NCBI GenBank assembly: GCA_047501485.1
Contig: JAZDRN010000001.1
Span: 310,001-374,000 of the forward strand
DNA length: 64,000 bases
Reading direction: 5' to 3'
Source of the DNA: Ancrocorticia sp047501485
GTDB lineage: Bacteria; Actinomycetota; Actinomycetes; Actinomycetales; Actinomycetaceae
Shown: in pieces, positions 42,112 through 51,785 of the stretch
Position numbering within the stretch: the first letter of the stretch is position 1
How the letters are laid out: the number at the start of each line of letters is the position of its first letter
Notes under the pieces: generated by a model
Told to the model about the DNA's origin: nothing
The model's database searches: none
Seen by the model: the letters and a program-made list of their open reading frames with translations, nothing else
Translations under genes and position numbers: made by a program

Positions 42112-43929
42112 GTGAAGGTTGAAGTGTCGGGAGATCCTGAGAGCTCGCGAGGTGACGAGGCAAACCACTCCGCCACGGCGGCGTCAAGTGGATCCGGCGC
42201 GGCGGCGGATGGAGGCGAGCTCGGCGAGCTATCCTCCGGCCCGACCCGCGCGGTCCCGCCCGCGCGGTCCCGCCCGGCGAGAGTGGCTCTCGCCGTCCAG
42301 TCCCGCAGACTCTTCCTGAGCGGCGCGGCCATCCTCACCATCTGTTTCTTTGCATGGCAGTGTGTGTGGGCTGTCCTCACACCGGCCTTCAGGGGTCCGG
42401 ACGAAGTTCAGCATTTCAACTCGGTCCTGCGGGTGGCGACGACGGGACAGTGGCCGGACCCGGGCGAGGCGAAGATAGATCCCGACGTCTTACGCGCGGT
42501 TCATGAGGCCGGCTTCATGGCCGGCAGTGATGACTTCTTCGCTCTGGCTAACAAGACTCCGCTACGGGACGGCTTGGGTGAGGGTGACGGGTTTGCGACT
42601 GCATACGAGAAAGCGACGATCAAGCCCTACGGCGAAAGACTCATCATCGACTATGGCTCCCAGGGCGAGAGCGAGTACGTCGATCAGATGACGCAGCATC
42701 CGGCGCTGTACTACCAATTGAGTGCCGGGGCGCTCAAGGTGGTCGACGCCACCGACTGGTCATGGGACCGCCAGCTGCTGCTTCTACGGCTCTTCTCGGC
42801 TTTCCTGACGATCCCTCTTGTACCCTCGCTCATCTACACAGCTCGGCGTGTCGGGATATCCCGGCTGGGAAGCCTGGTTGTCGGGGGCACCGTCTTCCTC
42901 ATTCCTCAGGTCGCTTTCGCCACGAGCGTGGTGACGAACGACGCGCTTGCGATCGGAGCGGGTGCTTTGACGATCGCCTCCTGTGCCGCGGCGATGTGGG
43001 GAAGGGGAACGTACAAGAACGTCCTGTGCTGCGCCGTGTTCCTCGGCCTTGGGCTTTGGTCGAAGGGAACCTTCATTCCGATGGGACTGGTGGTGGGCCT
43101 CTCCTTCTTGCTCAACTCGAATATCCCCACTTGGCGTCAACGGTGGGCGCGGGGGATCAGCGCGGGTGCCTTGGGCGTGGCGATCGGCGGGTTCTGGTGG
43201 ATCCGGAATCTGGTCGTGTACGGGAGCCTGCAACCCGCGGGGATGGAACGGGAAGTGGTCGCCCAGGGCAGCGATGCCTCTCGCTATATCCGCCAGGTCT
43301 TCAGGCTGTTTGTGGATTCGTCTTGGGGCCAGTTCGGCTGGCTCGAGTGGTGGCTCAACCCTGTGGTGATCGGAGTTCTCGCTACGTGCCTGGCCCTTGC
43401 CCTGATCGTCGGCGTGGCTCGGGGCCCAGATCGAGCCAAGCGCCTCAACCTGATCGTCTTCTACCTCTCGGTGGGGGCGATGTTGATGGTGCAGGCCTGG
43501 AGCGCCTTCCAGGAGGCCGGTTATGTCTCCGGGATCCAGGGCCGGTATCTGTTCCCCGGCCTGGTCGGTGTGCTGGCGGTGGCCGGCGCGGCGTGGCTGC
43601 CCGAGTTCGAGCGGGTCGCGGCCAGAGGACCCGGCCTGTTGCTGGGCCTGCCCGGATTGGTGGCGGGGGCGGTCTCCCTCTACGCCTTCCTCGCCTGGGC
43701 ACAGGCCTGCTACTACAACCCGGAAGATTTCGCTTCCATCGACTGGCAGCGTTGGTCCGACGCTGCCGGATGGAGCACGAGCACGCTCCAGGCAGTGTCC
43801 ATTGTCGGATGTTGTGCACTGGTGATCTCATTGTGCGTTCCCTGGCTGACCTATGTGCTCTCGAAGCGCAGCCCTGACAGTAAAGCCGTCAGGGAGGTCA
43901 TGGAGCCTGCGAATTCGCCGGTGCGGTAG
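42112..43929 (+). CDS. DUF2142-family membrane protein, paralogue 1
   Basis: A 605-residue polytopic membrane protein with a ~65-residue hydrophilic N-terminus and about a dozen hydrophobic helices. The family mark is the extracellular PAFRGPDEVQHFNS loop (P96-D97-E98, H101) after the first helix and QGRYLFPGL late in the protein, as in GT-C-like DUF2142 proteins. Members sit in polysaccharide loci and are suspected lipid-linked sugar transferases; activity is unproven. The GTG start has a good ribosome-binding site. It heads a run of glycan genes on the plus strand. Confidence 0.8.
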   Translation: MKVEVSGDPESSRGDEANHSATAASSGSGAAADGGELGELSSGPTRAVPPARSRPARVALAVQSRRLFLSGAAILTICFFAWQCVWAVLTPAFRGPDEVQHFNSVLRVATTGQWPDPGEAKIDPDVLRAVHEAGFMAGSDDFFALANKTPLRDGLGEGDGFATAYEKATIKPYGERLIIDYGSQGESEYVDQMTQHPALYYQLSAGALKVVDATDWSWDRQLLLLRLFSAFLTIPLVPSLIYTARRVGISRLGSLVVGGTVFLIPQVAFATSVVTNDALAIGAGALTIASCAAAMWGRGTYKNVLCCAVFLGLGLWSKGTFIPMGLVVGLSFLLNSNIPTWRQRWARGISAGALGVAIGGFWWIRNLVVYGSLQPAGMEREVVAQGSDASRYIRQVFRLFVDSSWGQFGWLEWWLNPVVIGVLATCLALALIVGVARGPDRAKRLNLIVFYLSVGAMLMVQAWSAFQEAGYVSGIQGRYLFPGLVGVLAVAGAAWLPEFERVAARGPGLLLGLPGLVAGAVSLYAFLAWAQACYYNPEDFASIDWQRWSDAAGWSTSTLQAVSIVGCCALVISLCVPWLTYVLSKRSPDSKAVREVMEPANSPVR

Positions 43930-44039
43930 ATGAGGGCGGTAGATGAGACTGCCCACGTTCGTCCAGTCGGCGCCGAATGCGCCAGTAGAATACCAACGGT
44001 TCACACTGCCGAGACGGCGATAGCGCAAGTGGAGAGTTC

Positions 44040-45101
44040 ATGAGAGTTTTTGTCCAGATCCCGTGTCTTAACGAGGAGGAGACTCTTCCCCTCGTTCTAG
44101 ACTCGATTCCCCGCCAGATTCCGGGCGTGGACGAGATCGAGATTCTCGTGGTCGACGACGGCTCGACCGACCGCACTATCGAGGTGGCAAAAGCGCACGG
44201 CGTCCGTCATTTCGTGCGTCACCGCGGCAACCAGGGCTTGGCCCGCTCCTTTCGCGACGGAGTGCACTACGCACTGAGCCATGGCGCGGATATCGTCGTC
44301 AACACGGACGGCGACAACCAATACCCCCAGCAGGAGATCGCCAACCTCGTCCAGCCGATCATCGCCGAACAGGCGGACATCGTGATCGCGGACCGGCAGA
44401 CCTCGAAGATCGCGCATTTCTCCCCTTTCAAGAAGATGATGCAGAACGTCGGGTCCAAGGTGGTCAACATCGCCGCGGGCACCCGCCTGCCTGACGCCGC
44501 CTCGGGATTCCGCGCCTACTCGCGTGAGTCGCTCATTCGGCTGAACGTGGTCACGCAGTTCTCCTACTGCATGGAGACCATCATCCAAGCGGGCAATAAG
44601 CGGCTGCGGATCGCCTCGCATCCCATCACCACCAACCCCAAGACGCGCGAGTCGCGCCTCTTCAAGAACATCTTCCAGCACATGTTCAAGTCGGGCATGG
44701 CGATCGTCCGTTCCTTCCTCATGTTCAAGCCGCACGTGCCACTCGGCTGGCTGGCCGTGATCACCGGCATCGCGGGAGCCATACCCTTCGTGCGGTTCCT
44801 GATCTTCTACCTCATGGGTGAGAGCGCGGGGCATGTCCAGTCCCTGATCTTCGGCTCCGCCATGCTGGTCGCGAGCCTGTTGAGCGTCGCAATCCTCGTC
44901 GTTGCGGACCTCCTGCGCACCAACCGCGTTCTCATGGAGGAATCCTTGGAGCGGGTCAAGGAGATCCAATACGGCTTCGTCCCGGCCAGTCCGCGGGAGG
45001 CGGGCGCGCTGACGGCGGACACCCTGACCGGCGGGGGCGGCTTCCCGGAGCTCGACCGGCCCACGGACGAAGAAGACGAGCCCCATAAGGAAAGCTTCTA
45101 G
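44040..45101 (+). CDS. GT2 polyprenyl-phosphate glycosyltransferase
   Basis: A 353-residue family 2 enzyme of the DPM/GtrB type. The catalytic N-terminal domain has FVQIPCLNEEETLP, VVDDGSTDRTIE, NQGLARSFRDGV and NTDGDNQYPQQEI with the metal-binding DGD. Two C-terminal transmembrane helices (about 240-265 and 275-297) and an acidic tail follow. Such proteins load a sugar on undecaprenyl or decaprenyl phosphate for transfer outside the membrane, and DUF2142/GT-C proteins use such donors. The start ATG follows GTGGAGAG. The sugar is unknown. Confidence 0.85.
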   Translation: MRVFVQIPCLNEEETLPLVLDSIPRQIPGVDEIEILVVDDGSTDRTIEVAKAHGVRHFVRHRGNQGLARSFRDGVHYALSHGADIVVNTDGDNQYPQQEIANLVQPIIAEQADIVIADRQTSKIAHFSPFKKMMQNVGSKVVNIAAGTRLPDAASGFRAYSRESLIRLNVVTQFSYCMETIIQAGNKRLRIASHPITTNPKTRESRLFKNIFQHMFKSGMAIVRSFLMFKPHVPLGWLAVITGIAGAIPFVRFLIFYLMGESAGHVQSLIFGSAMLVASLLSVAILVVADLLRTNRVLMEESLERVKEIQYGFVPASPREAGALTADTLTGGGGFPELDRPTDEEDEPHKESF

Positions 45102-45130
45102 CCGGCCTGCCGGTGATTGGCGCAGTATTC

Positions 45131-46243
45131 ATGCGAATTCTTGGTTTCGGTACCTACGACGTTTCGACCCATCCGCGGGTGGGCGTCCTTCTCGCGGGCC
45201 TGGCAGAACACGGACATCAGGTCGTCGAACTCAACCGGCCCCTCGGGATCGGGACGGCAGGTAGAGTTCAGGCTCTGAAGAGCCCGGCCGCGGCGCTACG
45301 TTTCGCCCTTCGGCTGCTCTCCTGCTGGGCGTCGCTGATCTGGGGCGCGCGCCGTTTCAGGGGGCGCAATGCTCCGGGTGCCATCCTTGTGGGCTACCTC
45401 GGCCACTTCGATGTGATCCTTGCGCGGCTTCTCTTTCCCCGCCGCACGATCATGCTGGACCATCTCATCTTCGCTGCAGATACCGCAGCGGACAGGAGGC
45501 TGGATGGCGGAATCAAGACGAGGCTCCTCCGCGCCCTGGATCGCCTCGCATTGCGCAGCGCCGATGTGATCATCCTGGACACGCCCGAGCACGAGACGCT
45601 GGTGCCCGAGGAATTGCGCGATCGCGTCGTCGTCGTTCCGGTGGGAGCTCCGGGTAGCTGGTTCGCCGCCCGCAGGGAGCGTTCGCTGACCGCTACGGCA
45701 CCGCACCCGCCGAGCGTCGTCTTCTTCGGGTTGTTCACTCCGCTGCAGGGCACGCCGACGATAGCGCGCGCACTGCGGATTCTTGATGACGAGGGCGTTG
45801 CCTGCGAGGTCACCCTCATCGGATCGGGGCAGGACGAGGCCGAATGTCGCGAGATCCTCGCTTCGCTCTCGGGCATCGTCCGGGTGACCTGGCGGGACTG
45901 GGTTCCGGGAAGCGAACTGCCGTCTGTGGTGGCCTCCCACGATATCTGCCTGGGAATCTTCGGCGTTTCCCCCAAGGCACAGCGGGTGGTGCCGAATAAG
46001 GCCTATCAGGGGATGGCAGCCGGTTGTGCGCTCATCACCTCGGACACTCCGTCGCAGCGCGCCATGCTGCCGGGAGCGCATCTCGTTCCCGCCGGCGATG
46101 AGCGTGCCCTGGCCGCGGAGCTGCGATTGCTCCTCACCGATGGAAGGGCTTTGGACCGGGCTCGTCGCGCGGCGGCCACGCGGGCGGACGAGGCCTTCGG
46201 CCCGGACGCGGTCACCGCTGCCCTCGAAGGAGTACTGGCATGA
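45131..46243 (+). CDS. GT4-family glycosyltransferase
   Basis: A 370-residue GT-B enzyme. The N-terminal half begins MRILGFGTYDVSTHPRVGVLL and the nucleotide-sugar-binding C-terminal half contains PSVVFFGLFTPLQGTPT, GSGQDEAE and the E/K-type region NKAYQGMAAGCALITSDTPSQR, typical of family 4. An in-frame GTG at 45113 is an alternative start; neither has a strong ribosome-binding site, and I prefer ATG. It ends in an ATGA overlap with the UPF0104 gene. Donor and acceptor cannot be inferred from the sequence. Confidence 0.8.
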   Translation: MRILGFGTYDVSTHPRVGVLLAGLAEHGHQVVELNRPLGIGTAGRVQALKSPAAALRFALRLLSCWASLIWGARRFRGRNAPGAILVGYLGHFDVILARLLFPRRTIMLDHLIFAADTAADRRLDGGIKTRLLRALDRLALRSADVIILDTPEHETLVPEELRDRVVVVPVGAPGSWFAARRERSLTATAPHPPSVVFFGLFTPLQGTPTIARALRILDDEGVACEVTLIGSGQDEAECREILASLSGIVRVTWRDWVPGSELPSVVASHDICLGIFGVSPKAQRVVPNKAYQGMAAGCALITSDTPSQRAMLPGAHLVPAGDERALAAELRLLLTDGRALDRARRAAATRADEAFGPDAVTAALEGVLA

Positions 46244-47163
46244 GGCGCGTCGTCTCATTCCTGCAGTCGCCGGCCTTCCGCAGCATCTTCCTGATCGTGG
46301 CGCTCGCCGCGGCCATCTTCGCCGTGGTCAAGAATTGGGCGGAGGTGTCCAGCTCGTTGCGGGCACTGCCCGCCTGGCTCATCGCCGTCGAGGTCCTGCT
46401 GGCGTTCGTCTACGTCTACCTGACGATGGCGTCCTGGCGGGTTGTCTTGAACGATGTCGGAGCCCTGGTCGATTCGAAGGTGGCCAGTCGGATATTCTTC
46501 TCGTCGCAGGTGGCGAAGTACCTGCCGGGTGGCGTGTGGAACTTCGTAGCGGCTGCCGAGGTGGGCAAGGACTATTCGATTTCCAGGCGCCGGTCCGTCT
46601 GCGCGCTGCTGGTGTCCATCATCATCTCCATCGTCACCGGCCTGATCCTCGCCATCCTCGCTGTGCTGCTGGGGCCCACGGAGCTGATGGCCGGATACCG
46701 GTGGATCGTTATCGCCATACCGGTGGGTATCGTGGCCCTGTGCCCGCCGGTTCTGAACCGTCTGGTCAACCTGGCGCTGCGACTGTTGCGCCGGGATCCT
46801 CTGGACGACGCGATGTCCTGGTCCGGTACCGCCCTCTCAGCACTGTGGGCGCTGGGAGCCTGGATCGCCGTGGGAGTGCAGCTGTGGCTGATGCTCATCC
46901 ATCTCGGGATGCCGGCTCAGCTCTCGACGTTCCTTCTGGCCACAGGCGGATACGCGCTCGGCTGGACCGCCGGGTTCCTCGTCTTCTTCGTTCCAGCGGG
47001 TGCGGGAGTGCGCGAGGTAGCGCTGGGTGCAGTTCTCACGACGATAGCGAGCCAGGGCGTTGTGGTCGTTGTCGTGCTCCTTGCCCGGATCTTCACCACG
47101 CTGGCGGATATCGGCTGGGGGATCGGCGCGTCGGTGCGGATGCGTGCGGCCAACAAGAAGTGA
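46240..47163 (+). CDS. UPF0104/LPG-synthase-like flippase membrane protein
   Basis: A 307-residue protein with eight or so hydrophobic helices. The conserved segments SSQVAKYLPGGVWNFVAA and VPAGAGVREVALG belong to the UPF0104 (lysylphosphatidylglycerol synthase transmembrane region) family. Such proteins occur in glycan operons and are thought to move or modify lipid-linked intermediates. It is translationally coupled to the GT4 gene (ATGA overlap) and ends the operon. Confidence 0.8.
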   Translation: MRRVVSFLQSPAFRSIFLIVALAAAIFAVVKNWAEVSSSLRALPAWLIAVEVLLAFVYVYLTMASWRVVLNDVGALVDSKVASRIFFSSQVAKYLPGGVWNFVAAAEVGKDYSISRRRSVCALLVSIIISIVTGLILAILAVLLGPTELMAGYRWIVIAIPVGIVALCPPVLNRLVNLALRLLRRDPLDDAMSWSGTALSALWALGAWIAVGVQLWLMLIHLGMPAQLSTFLLATGGYALGWTAGFLVFFVPAGAGVREVALGAVLTTIASQGVVVVVVLLARIFTTLADIGWGIGASVRMRAANKK

Positions 47164-47582
47164 ACAGATCACGTTGCAGCCGGGGCCTCTCCGTGGAGTC
47201 CGCTTTTGGAATTCTCGTCTTCTAGATCATTGCCCTCCGCATGATCGATTCCGGGTGCGGTGCACCATGCCCGCCGGCCGTGGCGCCCCTGCGCCAGCAC
47301 AACTTTCCCAGAATCGATGAAAACGGGCGTTTTCAGCGCCTACCCGGCCATATAGGGAAAATTATGCACACAGCGGGCTTCGAATAGATCGGAATGTGGG
47401 GCACCCTCGGCCGCGCACCAGCTGGTCGAACTGGCTGTGCGCCCGAACTAGCCGTACGCCCCGACCCGCTGCACGCCTCGACCCGCTCGCCGCCCATGCG
47501 TTCCTTGATGGGCTCACCAGCGTTCTGTATGCCGTGCACGGCACACAGAACGCTCACAGTCCCATTAAGGGCAGGTCATCAG
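47164..47582. other. Non-coding convergent interval
   Basis: A 419-bp stretch with no convincing gene. It holds a small hairpin (47281-47296), a dyad GAAAACG/CGTTTTC (47319-47334), the ATAGGGAAA element at 47352-47367 that recurs at 56306-56321, and a long palindrome at 47519-47554. Short open frames here have no start signals or recognisable products. Confidence 0.6.
47519..47554. repeat. 36-nt palindrome downstream of the acyltransferase gene
   Basis: The arms AGCGTTCTGT and ACAGAACGCT flank a central GTGCAC, with one A-C mismatch over 18 pairs. It lies 29 bp past the acyltransferase stop and may be a terminator without a U-tract. Confidence 0.6.
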
Positions 47583-49751
47583 CTAGACGCTGGGCTGCCA
47601 CTGGTCGCTGGGCTGCTCGGCCTGGTCCGAGCCCGCAGCGCTGAAGCCCTGCTCAACGAGCAAGTCCTGAGCCTCCTGCAGACGGGAGGCGAGGACGGGG
47701 ACGAGCGAGACGACGTACTCCACCGAGACGTGCATGGTGTCGACGTAGACATAGACATTGCCGATGATCGATGGGCAGAGGTCGTCGAAACAGAATTGGT
47801 CCGTCAGATCCACTCCGGCGAACCCGTCGATGGATTCCAGCTGCGACGCCGGGTTCTCCTCCGGTTGATGATCGGGACGGAACACGGTGCACCCGCCCAG
47901 CAGGCTGGTGGTGGGATTGTCCAGTGAGCATTCGAGCATGCTCTCGGGGAACCTAATGGTGTCCCGGATGCCGATAACGGGTATGCCACGCCCGGTGATC
48001 TCCGCAACGAGTTCCTCGACGCCGGTGACCAGGGCTTCATCGGGAGTGCCCGGAGTGGTGAGCGTGGAAGAGAGAAGCACGAAATCTGGGTGGAAGCTGT
48101 CGATGTAGTCCAATGCGGCCTGGTTTCGGCTGCGGCAAGGCCCGGAGGCGGACTCGTCGATCGCCCATGGGCAGGCGGACTGGTGGGAATGCTGGACATA
48201 CCAGTTGTTGTCCTCGGCGATCTCCCGAATGGCCGGCATGAACTGGCTCAGCTTGGAGTTGCCGATGCTCAGAACCCGCATCGAAGCCGTTTCAGAATCG
48301 CCCACCTGGCTGCAGTAGCCGAGCTTGGGGTAGTTGAATTCGGCTTCTGGGAATCCTGGTTCGCATTGGTCGGGCAGTGAGGCTGCCCAGTGGCTGGTGG
48401 GGTCCGGAACCGGTTGCTCGGTGAACGGCGTGGAGACCGATTGACGCAGCGCGAGTGCGCCGGGATGCTCGGTCGGATCGAGTTGGACGCCGCCGGAATC
48501 CTCCTCGGAATCCGCGCGATCGTTGACCGTCGAATCCCATAGCAGGACTCCGCCCAGCCCCACGGCAAAACAGGATAGGGCGACGATGAGTTTGCGGATG
48601 GTGGAGGAGTTGGCCCACGGCCACGTTCGCAGTGGATTGTCCACGAGCTTGGTAACGGCCCACGAGAGGAAGACGGTCACCGCCATGAGCGCTAAACCGT
48701 CCGTGAGCGTGAGGCGCTCCTGATCGATGATGTTGAGGTAGATGACGAAAACCGGCCAATGTATGAGGTACACGGCATAGGAGATATCGCCCAGAGCAAC
48801 GAGCGGCTTGCGCGAGAGTAGCCTGCTGACGCCGAATCTGCTCTCACCCGAGGGGAAAAGGAGAATCGTGGAGACTGCCAGCATCGGAATCGCGGCCATC
48901 GGGCCGGGGTAGCTTCCGATGGAGACCAGACAGAACGTCACCAGCACTCCCAGGCCTAACCAGGAGGCGATGCGCGCTGGCAGATCACGGAGCCGAAGCC
49001 ATGGTGCTGCCACGGCCAGCGTGGAACCCAGCGCGAACTCCCAGAGACGCGCCCGGGTGTAGAAATAGACCGATCCGTCGCTCGGGGCGTCCGCCAGGAG
49101 CCATGTCAGGGAGGCAACTGTGATCGCCGCGAAGGTGAGGAAGGCGATGAGCCGTATCGACCTCTTCGTGAGCTTTGCGACCAGCACACACAACGCCATG
49201 ATGACGGGCCATAGCAGGAAGACCTGGCCCTGCATGGACATCGACCACAGATGCTGCAAAGGACTCGAAAGCGCGCTGTTCTCAGCGTAGTAATCCGCCG
49301 AGACCTCGATGAGGCGCCAGTTCTGCGTGTAGGTCAACGAGGCCTTCGCCTGGTCGAATATCTCCTCCCAGCGTGTTTCCGGCAGGAATCGAAGCGAGGC
49401 CCACAGTGTTGCGAACACCACCACGATGAGCGGGGGAAGCAGCCTCTTGAAGGTGTTGGCCCAGCGTTCGATGAAGAAGGGCGTGCGTCCGGCTTCGGCA
49501 CGGCGTATGAACGACGCCGTCATCAGGAAAGCCGAGATCATGATGAACGAGTCCACGCCGATGGGAGAACCTATGTGCCAGGCGTGGAACAGGAGAACTT
49601 GGGCCATGCACAGGGCGCGCAGTCCCTGGATGTCGAGGCGTTGCGGTGAGCGTTCGACCGTCGAAGGCCCGTTGCCGGTGTTGTCCTGTGTCTCCCGCCG
49701 GTGTTTGGCTCCCTCGCCATATCGCGTGCTCTGAGGAGGTGTGGCAGACAT
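47583..49751 (-). CDS. OafA/YrhL-type acyltransferase with C-terminal SGNH-like domain
   Basis: A 722-residue protein: about ten transmembrane helices of an acyltransferase-3 domain (RLDIQGLRALCMAQVLLFHAW, GVDSFIMISAFLM), then an extracellular SGNH hydrolase-like domain (about 470-720). It is expected to O-acetylate envelope polysaccharide, with the SGNH part moving the acetyl group. The SGNH motif is unusual: instead of GDSH the sequence reads SIGNSKLSQF, so Asp is Asn and His is Lys, while Ser is kept; DTMHVSVEY later has the Asp-x-x-His pair. The ATG at 49751 is favoured (TACACT 8 nt upstream) over 49817. Confidence 0.8.
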   Translation of the reverse strand: MSATPPQSTRYGEGAKHRRETQDNTGNGPSTVERSPQRLDIQGLRALCMAQVLLFHAWHIGSPIGVDSFIMISAFLMTASFIRRAEAGRTPFFIERWANTFKRLLPPLIVVVFATLWASLRFLPETRWEEIFDQAKASLTYTQNWRLIEVSADYYAENSALSSPLQHLWSMSMQGQVFLLWPVIMALCVLVAKLTKRSIRLIAFLTFAAITVASLTWLLADAPSDGSVYFYTRARLWEFALGSTLAVAAPWLRLRDLPARIASWLGLGVLVTFCLVSIGSYPGPMAAIPMLAVSTILLFPSGESRFGVSRLLSRKPLVALGDISYAVYLIHWPVFVIYLNIIDQERLTLTDGLALMAVTVFLSWAVTKLVDNPLRTWPWANSSTIRKLIVALSCFAVGLGGVLLWDSTVNDRADSEEDSGGVQLDPTEHPGALALRQSVSTPFTEQPVPDPTSHWAASLPDQCEPGFPEAEFNYPKLGYCSQVGDSETASMRVLSIGNSKLSQFMPAIREIAEDNNWYVQHSHQSACPWAIDESASGPCRSRNQAALDYIDSFHPDFVLLSSTLTTPGTPDEALVTGVEELVAEITGRGIPVIGIRDTIRFPESMLECSLDNPTTSLLGGCTVFRPDHQPEENPASQLESIDGFAGVDLTDQFCFDDLCPSIIGNVYVYVDTMHVSVEYVVSLVPVLASRLQEAQDLLVEQGFSAAGSDQAEQPSDQWQPSV

Positions 49752-49892
49752 CGATGTTGAGTGTATCCGCTGCCGCGTGCGGAATCGAATCTCCACGTGA
49801 TGACGAACACCGAGCATGGGCAGCGCTGCGGGCTAGAATGCACACAGGTTATATAGACGATTGCGGCAGGGGCCGCAGAACAGGCGGAACAC

Positions 49893-50747
49893 ATGCGCTG
49901 GTTGATTGCCGGAGCCAAGGGAATGCTGGGCCAGGATCTCGTGGAGCGGGTCCTGCGCGACGGACACGATGTCATCGCCGTCGATCGCGACGAAATCGAC
50001 ATCACGGACCCGGCCAGCGTGGCTCAGGTCGTCAGGGATATCGACGTCCTCGTCAACGTGGCTGCCTTCACCGCGGTGGATAAGGCCGAGGAGGAGGAGG
50101 CGGCGGCGTTCACCGTGAACGCCACGGGGCCGGAGATCCTGGCGCGTCGCTGCGCCGAGATCGGTGCGCGCATCGTCCATATCTCCACCGATTATGTCTT
50201 CGGAGGAGAGGCGACATCGCCCTACCAGGAAGACGAACTCATGGAGCCCAAGGGGGCATACGGGCGCACGAAGGCTGCGGGCGAGTGGGCCGTACGCGTC
50301 AACACCGATGACCACATCATCATACGCACCGCTTGGTTGTACGGCGCACACGGCAACAGTTTCCCGGCCACGATGAAGCGCCTCGCCGAGACCCGCGACA
50401 CGCTCTCCGTGGTGACCGATGAGGTCGGTCAGCCCACCTGGACCGTTGATCTCGCCGACCTCATCGTGCGCCTCATCGACGCCGCGGCCCCCTCCGGTAT
50501 CTACCATGGCACCTCATCCGGCTTCACGAACTGGAACGGATTCGCCAAGGCGATCATGGCCTCGATCGGCAAGGACCCCGAGATCGTGAAGGAGACAACG
50601 GCGGCTGCCTTCAACCGTCCGGCTCCCCGTCCGCACTACTCGGTGCTGGGCCATCGTGCGCTGGAACGCATCGGCGTCGAGCCCATCGGCGACTGGGGTG
50701 AGCGCTGGAACGCTGCGGCGGCCGTCGTTCTCGCGGATGGTCAGTAG
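49893..50747 (+). CDS. rmlD: dTDP-4-dehydrorhamnose reductase RmlD
   Basis: Final enzyme of dTDP-L-rhamnose synthesis (284 residues), reducing dTDP-6-deoxy-L-lyxo-4-hexulose with NAD(P)H. It has the Rossmann loop IAGAKGMLGQDL, VAAFTAVDKAE, the STDYVFGG segment and the catalytic YGRTK (Tyr-x3-Lys). The ATG is preceded by AGGCGGA. It is divergent from the acyltransferase gene and precedes the ABC exporter. A 204-bp gap after it has TATAAC (50891-50896) as a possible -10 element for the exporter operon. Confidence 0.94.
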   Translation: MRWLIAGAKGMLGQDLVERVLRDGHDVIAVDRDEIDITDPASVAQVVRDIDVLVNVAAFTAVDKAEEEEAAAFTVNATGPEILARRCAEIGARIVHISTDYVFGGEATSPYQEDELMEPKGAYGRTKAAGEWAVRVNTDDHIIIRTAWLYGAHGNSFPATMKRLAETRDTLSVVTDEVGQPTWTVDLADLIVRLIDAAAPSGIYHGTSSGFTNWNGFAKAIMASIGKDPEIVKETTAAAFNRPAPRPHYSVLGHRALERIGVEPIGDWGERWNAAAAVVLADGQ

Positions 50748-50951
50748 TGGTTCGTCTCGGTGCTCTGCCGGTGCCGTGGCACAGCCTTGAGGCAAGACGT
50801 TCGGCCTAAAAAGGGGCAGCGGAGCGCGGGAACCGGGCCTTCTTTGTGGTGAAGGTCAACGGTGAACTCGTGGCGATGTGCAGCCGAGTGTATAACAATG
50901 GAGCAAGTGTCTGCCCTGTCAATGCGGGCGCACTGGACGAACGAGGTAGCG

Positions 50952-51782
50952 GTGAGTAAAACCAACGTACGGGTGACGCAGCCTTTCTGGAAGCAGTGGA
51001 ACCTCATCAAGGCCTTTGGCGAACGTGATCTCAAATCGAAGTTCAACGGCACCGCCTTGGGATGGATCTGGTCCCTGGTGGTTCCCCTCGCTTCCCTGGG
51101 CATCTACACGGTTATCTTCGGAGGGCTGTTCAAGATGCCATCGCCGGAGATGGCGTCGCGTCACGAAGGCATCGGTATCTTCGCGATCTGGCTCTTCGCG
51201 GGGCTGACGATCTGGGGCTTCTTCCAGAACTCGATCAACGCCGGCATCAACGGCCTGCTGAGCTCCGGTGGACTGCTGCAGAAGGTCTATTTCCCGGCCT
51301 ACGCGCCCGTGCTGGGAGCGGGTATGGCCGTGGCCGTGCAGTCGCTCATCGAGATGAGCATCCTTCTCGTGGCGCTCGCGGTGCTCACGAACGTGGGCTG
51401 GACCTGGTTGCTCGTGCCGTTCTTCCTCGTGCTGCTCGTCGTTTTCACCGGGGCCATCGCGAACATGATCGCGATCTGGAACATCTACGTACGCGACCTC
51501 GCGCATCTGGTGGGCGTTTTCCTGCAGCTGATGTTCTACGCGACGCCGATCATCTACAACCCGGACATCATCCCGGATCAGGTCTTCGGGCTTCCGGCAC
51601 GCGAGATCATCACGTCTTTGCCGGTCGCCGAATTCATCGGGCTCTTCCGTAGTCTGGTTTATGAGCTCAACCCGGGATCGCTCGCGACCTGGGGCGCCTG
51701 CATCCTGTGGGCCGGACTGGCCTTGTTGGGAAGCGTGTGGGTCTATCGCCGCTGGGGTTCCGATCTAGGGGAGAGGATCTAG
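50952..51782 (+). CDS. ABC-2 polysaccharide exporter permease (Wzm-like)
   Basis: A 276-residue membrane subunit with six hydrophobic helices, matching the ABC-2/RfbD/Wzm family that exports O-antigen, teichoic acid or rhamnan-type polymers. The N-terminal cytoplasmic segment (WKQWNLIKAFGERDLKSKF) is followed by TALGWIWSLVVPLASLGIYTVIFG, the family's first-helix signature. The GTG at 50952 (GAGG about 5 nt upstream) is chosen over an in-frame GTG at 50862. It is 3 bp from the ATPase gene and forms the transporter with it. Confidence 0.88.
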   Translation: MSKTNVRVTQPFWKQWNLIKAFGERDLKSKFNGTALGWIWSLVVPLASLGIYTVIFGGLFKMPSPEMASRHEGIGIFAIWLFAGLTIWGFFQNSINAGINGLLSSGGLLQKVYFPAYAPVLGAGMAVAVQSLIEMSILLVALAVLTNVGWTWLLVPFFLVLLVVFTGAIANMIAIWNIYVRDLAHLVGVFLQLMFYATPIIYNPDIIPDQVFGLPAREIITSLPVAEFIGLFRSLVYELNPGSLATWGACILWAGLALLGSVWVYRRWGSDLGERI

Positions 51783-51785
51783 GAC

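Noticed and set aside
47394..47927. Plus-strand frame of 177 codons in the convergent gap
   Set aside because: Two thirds of it is antisense to the acyltransferase, and it has no start signal.
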